Below, piece by piece: positions 45,768-53,620 of a DNA stretch of 64,000 nt (position 1 is the stretch's first letter; each line of letters begins with the position of its first letter). The notes beneath the pieces are model-generated. The model was not told the origin of the DNA. It saw only the letters and a list, made by a program, of their open reading frames with translations, and did not search any database. This DNA is from JADJPF01 sp964492845. Lineage in GTDB: Bacteria; Acidobacteriota; Blastocatellia; Chloracidobacteriales; JADJPF01. Made by a program: the position numbers and the translations under genes. Where the stretch lies: the NCBI GenBank assembly GCA_964492845.1, contig CAZBMZ010000010.1, positions 62,001 to 126,000 on the forward strand, written 5' to 3'.

Positions 45768-46484
45768 ATGGCAAAGCAGTGCCAAAACTGTAAAAATTCT
45801 CTAACTGAGCGGGCAAAGTTTTGTCGAATGTGTGGCACGCCTACATCCATTAACCAAATTCTAAAGAATAGTAATGGAGAGTTAAGCAACCCAAAATCAG
45901 ACATTAAATTGCCAGTTGCTGAACTTTTGATATCATCAAAAGCAGAATCTTTATCAGCACAAAAAGTTGTAGCACCCAGTACAACCAAAGCAAAATCTAT
46001 ATCTGTAGTTCAAATAGCCAAAAAATTTTCCGCTAATCTTATTGCCCCTCCTACTAATGCTTTAGTAGGCTCATTTGAGCAAGCAGGGTTTGCATTAAGA
46101 TTAGGTGCATTTATGTTAGATCTAATTTTACTATTGATTCTTATGTTATTTATTACACTAATTGCTACTAAATTTATTAATTATCAAGCAATTATTAATA
46201 AAATAGGTTTAGTAATAATAATAGGTGTTTGGATCTACAATTTTTTAATCTTAGCTAGTATTAAAGGTCAAACCATTGGCAAACAACTTGTAGGGATCCG
46301 AATTATTAGCATTGATCAAAATCGTGCAAAAGCGAGTCAAATAATTATTAGACACACTTTTGGCTATTTTATTGCTACAATTGCTTTTGCTTTAGGATTT
46401 TTATGGTTACTTTGGGATAAAAAACAGCAAGGTTGGCATGACAAACTAGCTAAAACTTTAGTAATAAAAAAACGCTTCTCTTAA
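45768..46484 (+). CDS. Zinc-ribbon RDD-family membrane protein
   Basis: A 238-residue protein. An N-terminal zinc ribbon (CQNCK...CRMCG) and a linker of about 80 residues precede an RDD domain with three hydrophobic helices. RDD marks seen: FALRLGAFMLDLILLLILM, ASIKGQTIGKQLVGIRI and RHTFGYFIATIAFALGF with LWDKKQQGWHDKLAKT. RDD proteins are small membrane proteins of uncertain function, some linked to ion transport. The cytosolic zinc ribbon matches those in the neighbouring kinase and FHA proteins and may connect this membrane part to them. Confidence 0.88.
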   Translation: MAKQCQNCKNSLTERAKFCRMCGTPTSINQILKNSNGELSNPKSDIKLPVAELLISSKAESLSAQKVVAPSTTKAKSISVVQIAKKFSANLIAPPTNALVGSFEQAGFALRLGAFMLDLILLLILMLFITLIATKFINYQAIINKIGLVIIIGVWIYNFLILASIKGQTIGKQLVGIRIISIDQNRAKASQIIIRHTFGYFIATIAFALGFLWLLWDKKQQGWHDKLAKTLVIKKRFS

Positions 46485-46545
46485 AGTATTAAAATAGTAA
46501 TAAAATTAGTTCTATATTATAAGTAAATTTCTTATCAGTAATATT

Positions 46546-47664
46546 ATGGCAAATAATACACCTGTTAACCAAACTATTAATAGTTCACCAAATACGGCTT
46601 CTACATCTAAGCAAATAAATAAACCTTTGCGTTATGGTGTACTATTTGGATGGTTTTTTACTTTATTTATAGCTGTTACATCTACAGGTTTAGTTACTTA
46701 CTATAAAGTAGTTAAACCTTATTTAGCCAAAGATACCATTGTTTTAGCTACACCAACTCCTAGCCCAAGTCCTGAAATAGTAGTGGGTACAGCCAATTTA
46801 TTAGAAGAAGCTAAAACAGCACTACAGACAGGAAATACTGAGCAAGCTTTAGAAAAATTAGCTCAATTTATTCAAGTTGATACTACAAATGCAGAAGCTT
46901 ATAAACTTCAAGCCGATGCTTTAGTAAGCAGTAATCGTTATGAAGAAGCTATTGAAAGCTATCAAAAAACTATTTCTTTAGATCGAGAAAATTTAGATGC
47001 TTATCAAAAAATGGGGCAAGCCTGTGAGCAAATAGGAAAAGATGATTTGGCTATTACTACTTACACTTCTGCTTTAATAATAAAAAGTGACCCAAATATT
47101 CAATTGGCACTAGCAAAAGTTCTAGTACGTAATAACCGTTCAGAGGAAGCACGCAAGAATTTTGAAATAGTGGCTAAAGGAGAAGACTTGGCCTTAGCAA
47201 CTCTAGCAAAACAAGAATTAACCAAATTAGCTGATTCTCGTCTTGCACTTAATAAACCTGTTAAAACACCAACTCCGATTGCTTCGCCAATAAATACACC
47301 TATTATCATAGCAACACCATCGCCTGAGCCGGTAAAAATTGAGCCTCCACCTAAAATAGAGACTCCAAAACCTGTAACTGTACCTAGTGAACCAAAACTA
47401 AGTGCAGATGATTATATTAGACGAGGCTCAGAAATGCTTAATGCTGGTAACACTTTTGCAGCTTTAAGAGATTTTGACAAAGCATTAAAAACAAGTCCTA
47501 GTGATTTAAAAGTTTATTATTTAATTGGTCAAGCATATCATAGGCAAGGTAATTTAGCGGCTGCCTTAAATGCTTACAAACGTTGCTCACCACCTGCTTG
47601 GCAAGGGACATATTCAGGTGTTTGTGCTAATCAAGTTAAAATGTTAGAGAAAAAGTTAAAATAA
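46546..47664 (+). CDS. Membrane-anchored TPR protein
   Basis: A 372-residue protein with one transmembrane helix near residues 27-52 (YGVLFGWFFTLFIAVTSTGLV), a Thr/Pro/Ser-rich stretch, then TPR repeats at about 85-220 (ALEKLAQFIQVDTTNAEAY, YEEAIESYQKTISLDRENLDA). A Pro/Thr/Ile-rich spacer follows, then another TPR pair at about 290-360. It is likely a scaffold bridging membrane and extracytoplasmic partners. It lies within the signalling operon, 61 bp after the RDD gene and 28 bp before the FHA phosphatase. Confidence 0.85.
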   Translation: MANNTPVNQTINSSPNTASTSKQINKPLRYGVLFGWFFTLFIAVTSTGLVTYYKVVKPYLAKDTIVLATPTPSPSPEIVVGTANLLEEAKTALQTGNTEQALEKLAQFIQVDTTNAEAYKLQADALVSSNRYEEAIESYQKTISLDRENLDAYQKMGQACEQIGKDDLAITTYTSALIIKSDPNIQLALAKVLVRNNRSEEARKNFEIVAKGEDLALATLAKQELTKLADSRLALNKPVKTPTPIASPINTPIIIATPSPEPVKIEPPPKIETPKPVTVPSEPKLSADDYIRRGSEMLNAGNTFAALRDFDKALKTSPSDLKVYYLIGQAYHRQGNLAAALNAYKRCSPPAWQGTYSGVCANQVKMLEKKLK

Positions 47665-47692
47665 ATTAGAAAATTATACTATTGGTGAAAAT

Positions 47693-49444
47693 ATGCCAAG
47701 TTTGCTAGTAAAATTGCCTGATGGAGATGGCAGGGAAATAAAAGTAGTTAAAACAAAAACCTCTATTGGTCGATCATCACGCAATGATGTATGTATCAAT
47801 GATCCTTTTGCTTCTCGCTTACATGCAGAAGTTAGATATGATGGAAGCAGTTATTTTTTAACTGACCTTGGTAGTGCTAATGGCACTTTTTGTAATGGTG
47901 GTAAAGTTGTTGGTACTATTGCATTTAATATTGGTGATGTAATTCAAATTGGCGAAACAAGAATCACTCTAGTAGCTGATCCTGTCACTACACCTTCAAA
48001 TGAATTAATGTTATCAGACTTAAATCTACATGCAGAAGCAGAGCTAACAATTGCTTCTAGCAAACATAGTTCTGGTATTTTCTCTGTTTTAGAAGAAGTT
48101 ACTAATTCTTCTAAAGGTAATATTTTAGGACAAACCATTATTTCCCAACCAAGAGAAAAAGAGCGTAAAAAAGATCATTTATTAGCTGTAGTAAGCAAAG
48201 TAGGAGTTACTTTACTTTTAGATGCTTCTTTAGATGACACCTTAAAACGCATTATGGAACTAGTTTTTGAGGCTCTACCTGTAGAACGAGGTTTTTTATT
48301 TTTATCTAGCCAATGGACTCCTAATAGAGACTCTAAACGTCGTATGCGAGCTAAACCTAATGAGTTAGTTTGTAAAGTTGCACGTAACGCTATGAAGGAT
48401 TTAACAGGGGAAGAGATTAAAATTAGTCGTTCAATCTCTGAAAAAGTCATAAATGAAGGAACTTCTGTACTAACTTCTGATGCTGCACATGACCCACGTT
48501 TTCAAGAAATGCAATCGGTTGTAATTAGTCAAATGCGCTCAATTATGGCTGTCCCTCTAGCAATTGGTGAAGAAGTAATTGGAATGATTTATGTAGATAA
48601 TCCTTATGCTACAAATCGTTTTAATCAAGATGATTTACTAGTGTTAACTACTATGGCTTCAGTAGCAGCAATTAAGATTGAAAATGCTTGTCTAATTGAA
48701 GAACGAATAGAAAAGAAGCGAATGGAAGAAGAATTAAAAGTTGCTAGTGAAATACAACTTCGCCTGCAACCGCTTTCACCTCCTCGTTTGCCTGGCTATG
48801 ATATGATTGGCATTAGTTTCCCTTGTCGTGAAATAGGCGGGGATTATTATGATTTTATTAAACGTAAAAATGGCCGTACTTTGTTAGCGTTAGGAGATGT
48901 TTCAGGTAAAGGTATGGGTGCAGCACTTATGATGTCTAGTTTGCATGCAGCCCTACATGCACAAGCCCAAACCCCACTTAAAACAGCCCAAATTGTTACA
49001 GAGATTAATAACTATATTTTTGAAAGTTCACCAGAAAATAAATTTTTAACTCTTTTTTGTGCTGAATTGGATCCTATTACTAATCAATTATTTTACTCTA
49101 ATGCTGGTCATAACCCTCCCATATTAGTTTCTACTGATGGTAGTTATAGATTATTAGAATCTGGCGGATTGCCTATAGGAATTGTTGATTCTATTACCTA
49201 TGAAGAAAACTACCTAGTAATGCAGCCTGGAGATGTATTAGTTATTTATAGTGATGGTATCACTGATAGCGTTAATGAAATAGATGAAGAATTTGGTGAA
49301 CAACGTTTAATAGAAGTAGTTCGCCGTTATCGTGCTAGAACCGCATCACAACTTCGTGACCGTGTTGATGAGGCTATTACCCAATTTATAGGTCAATGTC
49401 TTCCAGTTGATGATACTACTATAATGATTATTAAACATTACTAG
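47693..49444 (+). CDS. FHA - GAF - SpoIIE/RsbU-type PP2C phosphatase
   Basis: A 583-residue cytosolic signalling protein. FHA domain at about 1-100 (IGRSSRNDVCI, SRLHAEV, DLGSANGTFCNG). GAF domain at about 165-340, where MRSIMAVPLAIGEEVIGMIYVDN is typical. A short coiled linker (EERIEKKRMEEELKVASEIQ) leads to the PP2C-type phosphatase from about 355 (CREIGGDYYDF, ALGDVSGKGMGAAL, YSNAGHNPP, YSDGITDS). Such enzymes act on anti-anti-sigma or other phosphoproteins. It closes the same-strand island of kinase, phosphatase and FHA genes. Confidence 0.92.
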   Translation: MPSLLVKLPDGDGREIKVVKTKTSIGRSSRNDVCINDPFASRLHAEVRYDGSSYFLTDLGSANGTFCNGGKVVGTIAFNIGDVIQIGETRITLVADPVTTPSNELMLSDLNLHAEAELTIASSKHSSGIFSVLEEVTNSSKGNILGQTIISQPREKERKKDHLLAVVSKVGVTLLLDASLDDTLKRIMELVFEALPVERGFLFLSSQWTPNRDSKRRMRAKPNELVCKVARNAMKDLTGEEIKISRSISEKVINEGTSVLTSDAAHDPRFQEMQSVVISQMRSIMAVPLAIGEEVIGMIYVDNPYATNRFNQDDLLVLTTMASVAAIKIENACLIEERIEKKRMEEELKVASEIQLRLQPLSPPRLPGYDMIGISFPCREIGGDYYDFIKRKNGRTLLALGDVSGKGMGAALMMSSLHAALHAQAQTPLKTAQIVTEINNYIFESSPENKFLTLFCAELDPITNQLFYSNAGHNPPILVSTDGSYRLLESGGLPIGIVDSITYEENYLVMQPGDVLVIYSDGITDSVNEIDEEFGEQRLIEVVRRYRARTASQLRDRVDEAITQFIGQCLPVDDTTIMIIKHY

Positions 49445-49462
49445 ATTAAGTTATATACCCTA

Positions 49463-49489
49463 TTTATTTACCTAAAATAGGTAAATAAA
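49463..49489 (+). terminator. Hairpin after the FHA-GAF phosphatase
   Basis: TTTATTTACCT-AAAAT-AGGTAAATAAA, an 11-bp perfect stem 19 bp after the stop. The following sequence is not a pure T-tract. Confidence 0.5.
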
Positions 49490-49524
49490 ATCCCATTTTA
49501 TATTAATTTATCTATTTACTTTAC

Positions 49525-49553
49525 TTGACGTAAGTAGCAATATGCCGTTATTA
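49525..49553 (+). promoter_or_regulatory. Candidate promoter of the LuxR-type gene
   Basis: TTGACG (49525-49530), a 17-bp spacer and TTATTA (49548-49553). It implies a 5' leader of about 125 nt before the ATG at 49687. Confidence 0.5.
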
Positions 49554-49686
49554 TGTCTCTACTAGTACCTTAATTATTCTAAGACTTAAGGTTATTAACT
49601 AGTAATTTTTCGTTATTAACTATATTTTTACTTAATCAAACAATATTCTTTATTCTAAGAACGCCAAAAAGATAGGGAGACAATTA

Positions 49687-49941
49687 ATGGCTAGAACAAC
49701 TAATAAACAACCGTCACTCACTGAGCGGGAACGTCAAGTGCTTAAATTACTCGTGGATGGATATGCTAATGAAGAAGTAGGTCAAATTTTAGGTCTTTCT
49801 CGTCGCACAGTTGAAGCTCATCGCGCACGTATTATGCTAAAACTTAATATTCATGACCTGCCAGCATTGGTTAAATATTCTATTAAATCTGGAATCACTA
49901 CGGCTGATGATCATCGTAATGATGCTAGATTACCTGATTAA
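49687..49941 (+). CDS. Stand-alone LuxR/GerE-type DNA-binding protein
   Basis: An 84-residue helix-turn-helix protein. LTERERQVLKLLVDGYANEEVGQILGL followed by SRRTVEAHRARIMLKL is the LuxR/GerE (NarL C-terminal) domain. No receiver domain or ligand-binding domain is present, although most NarL-type regulators have one in front. AGGGAGA precedes the ATG. It could be controlled by phosphorylation from the kinase upstream or act constitutively. It has its own promoter and is convergent with the sensor histidine kinase. Confidence 0.88.
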   Translation: MARTTNKQPSLTERERQVLKLLVDGYANEEVGQILGLSRRTVEAHRARIMLKLNIHDLPALVKYSIKSGITTADDHRNDARLPD

Positions 49942-49971
49942 TTAAACACTTAAAAACTAAATAGTAAGATT

Positions 49972-50004
49972 AATAGCTCAGGGTGCTATCTCTGAGCTAT
50001 TTTT
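49972..50004 (+). terminator. Bidirectional hairpin terminator, repeat copy C
   Basis: AATAGCTCAG-N10-CTGAGCTATT followed by TTT. It lies between convergent genes and is related in sequence to hairpin 1 of the repeat copies at 25859 and 28085, including the following AAATG. Confidence 0.7.
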
Positions 50005-50047
50005 AAATGTCTTAAACAATAAACTTTTCTTAAGTTTTTGACTTAGA

Positions 50048-53000
50048 TCACTTTATACTAGTTTTGCCTATCATTAAATTTTCGTCTGTTTCCCTTGGTA
50101 AGGGGCAAATATTACTTATTGGTAACCAGATATAAAAACAACTTCCTTTACCACTTCCATTAGATTCAGCCCATATTTTTCCACCATGACTTTCTATATA
50201 ACCACGTGCAACGGCTAAACCTAAACCTGTTCCTCTAGTATCGAAGCCATATTTTCCTGAACTATGATTCATAATATCTGAAGCAGTGTAAAATTTTTCA
50301 AATATTCTTTCTAATTCTATAGCTTCTATTCCTATTCCATTATCTATTACTTTAATATGTATTCTATCTTTATCTTGTTCAATTATTAACTTTATTTCTC
50401 CTCCGTCATGAGTAAACTTAATAGCATTTTGTACTAAGTTTAATAACACAAGTTGAAGTTTTTCATAATCAGCAATAATTAATGGTAATTCTTTATCTAA
50501 TTCTACTATTAATTTTTGTTGCCGTTGTTCAACAAAACTAGTTACTTCATCAATTACTTCTTGAACAAGCTGTTTTAAGTCAACTGTTTCTGCTTTTAAT
50601 ATAAGTCGTCGTTCTTCTATCTTTAACATTTCTTGGATGTTATTGACCCCATCAATAAGCCGGTCTGTTACCCGTAAACAAGTCTTTATCATCCTAGTTT
50701 GTGACGGCGTTAAATTATTGGATTTTAACTCTGTTAAAGAATCTAAATAGCCCTTTAAGACTGTTAATGGTGTACGCATCTCATGAGAAGTTACTAACAT
50801 AAAATCGGTTTTCATCTTACTAAGAGATTGAAGCGTCCGACTTACTTCTTGCTCTTTTTGGTAAAGCGTTGTTAAAATTGCGTTTCGCTGCTCTAAACGC
50901 TTTAATCTTATCTGTATAACTAGGTAAACTAATATACATAGTAAAACAATATATCCAGTATAAGCCCACCAACTACGCCAGGGCGGGGATTTAATATAAA
51001 ATTTTACTTCTAATGGGCCGCTAATGTTATTGTGATAGTCTTTTGCCCAAAGCTTAAAAATATATTGTCCTTCAGGTAAGGTTGTATATTCTTTTTTATA
51101 ATCTGTTGTCCAATCAGAAGTCTTTTCATCTAGTCCTACTAATTGGACACGATAGCAAGTGTCAGACTCACGAAAATAGCTAAGTAGTGCATATTCAAAG
51201 CTTAAAGAATTTTCATTATAATTAAGTGAAATTTCTTCATTGGTTGGCAGTAAGGAATCTTTCCCATTAATTTGCATTTGTTCAATATAAAATGGCTTAG
51301 AGCGACGATCTTCACTATCTTTTGCTGGGTCAAAAACTGCTGCTCCTGCTACAGTTCCAGCCCAAATACGCCCTTTATGATCCACTATTGATGCTCCAAC
51401 ATTACATTCATTGCTAGGTAGACCGTTTTCTGTAGTAAAAGTATAAATACTATAATCTAATAATCCATCTGGATTATTATTAAGTGGTGTTAGTCGTGCA
51501 ATCCCTTTATTTGTAAATAAATAAACTCGGTTACGTTTATCTATTTGAATTTGATTAATTACATTGTTGGGTAGTGAAGGTGTAGTAGCATCAGAAAAAA
51601 ATAGCCATTCAAATTTATCATTGTTAATTTTTAAGCGACAAACACCCCCTGTTGTACCAACCCAAAGAAATTGATCATTTCCTGTTTTACTAGGTTGTAA
51701 GCTATAAATAGTGTCACTAGGTAAACCATCAGCCATTTTTAAGGTTGTCCACTTGTTATTTTTATAATAAGCCAACCCTCCTCCAGCAGTTCCAACCCAA
51801 ATTACAGGTTCTAAATTCTGATCAAGAGTGTAAGTCATTGTAACAACAACATTTTCTGGCAACCCATTACTAGTATCAAAAGTGATCCATTTATCATCAA
51901 CTAATTTAACTACACCATTAGTTGTACCAATCCAAATCGAGCGACTACCATCTTTTTCTGGAACTTCCAACAAAGTTCTTATAGCATTACTTGGCAAACC
52001 CTTGTCTTTAGTAAAAGTCGTCCATTTTCCTGCCTTTAACAAAGCAAGCCCATTTCCTTCAGTAGCTACCCAAATTAGTTGTTCTCCTGTTTTATCTTTA
52101 GTCTCTAAAAGTGCCAAAATAGAGTTATCCGGCAGTCCATTATCTTTAGTAAAAGTTGTCCAACTCCGGTTTTCTAGCTTTGATAGCCCACCTCCATATG
52201 TACCAATCCAAATCGCCTTGCTTTCATTTTTTGTAGTAGACTCCAATAAACTCATTACCGTATTATCAGACAGACCATTCTTAATATCATAACTTAGCCA
52301 TTGGTCTTCTTCTAAGCGATAAAGTCCGCCTCCATTTGTTCCTACCCAAAGATGATGAGAACCATCTGGTGATTTCATTTCAAATAAACTGCTAGTTACA
52401 TTATTAGGTAAACCTATCTTAGTATCATAAATAATCCATTTGTTATTTTCTAAACAAACAAGCCCACCACCATAAGTAGCAAGCCAAAGTTTTTCTGTTC
52501 CATCCAGACAGGTAGTTTTCACTAAGTCATAAATATGACTGTTAGGCAACCCCATTTTAGCGTTATAGATTGACCAGTTACCATCTTCTAAATAAATTAA
52601 GCCTTCGCCATCTGTCCCAACATAAAAGACTTCTTTACCATTTAATGTAGTAGCTAAAAAACACCGAACAGCTAATGCTGCTCCTTTTTCTCCTAAAATA
52701 TCTACAGTGACTTTTTTCCATTGTCCATTTTGCAGATAACAAAAGCCTGCATCCGTTCCTACCCAAAGTTGATAGCCTTGCTTTTTTTGAGTTCCCCAAA
52801 GTACCCTTACCCGATTATCTGGCAAAACATTTTTAGTGTCATATAAACCCCATTCCAAACTCTGCAAATCAAGGCTTGCTAACCCTCCATTTGTACCTAT
52901 CCAAAAAGTAGTCTTTCCATTTATTTCTGTTTCCCAAAAACTATGAATAATATTATTAGGTAATTTAGAGTTAGTAGTAGTATAGCCTGTCCATTGCTTA

Positions 53001-53419
53001 TCTTTTAACCTCCATACACCTGCGTAAGTACCAAACCACATGCTCCCATCACTACCAGCATAAAGCGCGCGTATATAGTTTGAAACCTTTTGATTAGGCA
53101 TATTTATTGCTGTCCAATGATGCCCATTATAATAAGCTGCCCCATCTTGAGTAGCTACCCATAGGTAAGATTTTTTATCTACAGTAATTGATTGTACGCT
53201 ATTTTGCGGCAGTCCATCTTTGTCACTAAAGACACGGAAATAAGGACGGCCTATTTCTAGGGGGTCAAAATTAAGATCAGGATTTTCATTTTGTGCTAGT
53301 ACCAAATAACTAGGGAATATACTTATTAAGTTAATAAATATTAGCCCTAAGAAAACTCCAAAAATAGTTTTTGTTAGATATCTAACTAGATACTTAGCTA
53401 AAGATTTAAACAGTCGCAT
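50048..53419 (-). CDS. Beta-propeller (Reg_prop/Y_Y_Y) sensor histidine kinase
   Basis: About 1123 residues. An N-terminal hydrophobic helix is followed by a large extracytoplasmic part made of Reg_prop repeats (pattern LWVGTDGGL...W..Y....GLPNN, about a dozen copies) that form propellers, then a Y_Y_Y domain (YRVQLVGLDEKTSDWTTD, YIFKLWAKD). One transmembrane helix lies at about 817-839. HisKA follows with His879 in TSHEMRTPL, then HATPase_c with NLVQNAIKFT, DNGIGI and GTGLGLAV. No receiver or AraC domain is fused, unlike the hybrid systems of Bacteroides. The partner regulator is unknown; the frame starts at a TTG (53428), but the ATG at 53419 is preferred. Confidence 0.93.
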   Translation of the reverse strand: MRLFKSLAKYLVRYLTKTIFGVFLGLIFINLISIFPSYLVLAQNENPDLNFDPLEIGRPYFRVFSDKDGLPQNSVQSITVDKKSYLWVATQDGAAYYNGHHWTAINMPNQKVSNYIRALYAGSDGSMWFGTYAGVWRLKDKQWTGYTTTNSKLPNNIIHSFWETEINGKTTFWIGTNGGLASLDLQSLEWGLYDTKNVLPDNRVRVLWGTQKKQGYQLWVGTDAGFCYLQNGQWKKVTVDILGEKGAALAVRCFLATTLNGKEVFYVGTDGEGLIYLEDGNWSIYNAKMGLPNSHIYDLVKTTCLDGTEKLWLATYGGGLVCLENNKWIIYDTKIGLPNNVTSSLFEMKSPDGSHHLWVGTNGGGLYRLEEDQWLSYDIKNGLSDNTVMSLLESTTKNESKAIWIGTYGGGLSKLENRSWTTFTKDNGLPDNSILALLETKDKTGEQLIWVATEGNGLALLKAGKWTTFTKDKGLPSNAIRTLLEVPEKDGSRSIWIGTTNGVVKLVDDKWITFDTSNGLPENVVVTMTYTLDQNLEPVIWVGTAGGGLAYYKNNKWTTLKMADGLPSDTIYSLQPSKTGNDQFLWVGTTGGVCRLKINNDKFEWLFFSDATTPSLPNNVINQIQIDKRNRVYLFTNKGIARLTPLNNNPDGLLDYSIYTFTTENGLPSNECNVGASIVDHKGRIWAGTVAGAAVFDPAKDSEDRRSKPFYIEQMQINGKDSLLPTNEEISLNYNENSLSFEYALLSYFRESDTCYRVQLVGLDEKTSDWTTDYKKEYTTLPEGQYIFKLWAKDYHNNISGPLEVKFYIKSPPWRSWWAYTGYIVLLCILVYLVIQIRLKRLEQRNAILTTLYQKEQEVSRTLQSLSKMKTDFMLVTSHEMRTPLTVLKGYLDSLTELKSNNLTPSQTRMIKTCLRVTDRLIDGVNNIQEMLKIEERRLILKAETVDLKQLVQEVIDEVTSFVEQRQQKLIVELDKELPLIIADYEKLQLVLLNLVQNAIKFTHDGGEIKLIIEQDKDRIHIKVIDNGIGIEAIELERIFEKFYTASDIMNHSSGKYGFDTRGTGLGLAVARGYIESHGGKIWAESNGSGKGSCFYIWLPISNICPLPRETDENLMIGKTSIK

Positions 53420-53518
53420 AATAAGCAATATTACCAGAAAAATAAAAAAATAATCTCTTATAATTTTAATTATTTAGCAAAAAGTATATCTAAAAAATGT
53501 TGCTTTTTTCTTCGATAA

Positions 53519-53565
53519 ATATTATATCTAGTGTCCTCAAGCTATATTGCACCAACATATAGTGA
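53519..53565 (+). promoter_or_regulatory. Two candidate NrdR boxes upstream of nrdAB
   Basis: The 16-mer at 53519-53534 (ATATTATATCTAGTGT) matches the palindromic NrdR box ACACTATATATAGTGT at 13 of 16 positions, and the one at 53550-53565 at 10 of 16. They start 31 bp apart, three helical turns, as in known NrdR operators. The second is weak alone; its position supports it. Confidence 0.6.
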
Positions 53566-53620
53566 CTGAAAAAAATATCTACTTAAAATTACTATCATAA
53601 TAAAACAGCAAGGAAATGTT

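Noticed and set aside
41174..49941. Type VI secretion threonine-phosphorylation module
   Set aside because: No Tss, Hcp, VgrG or ClpV genes are in the window; the similarity is limited to kinase/phosphatase/FHA composition.
53538..53553. Third NrdR-like box between the two called sites
   Set aside because: Matches fewer than half of the consensus positions and breaks the 31-bp spacing.
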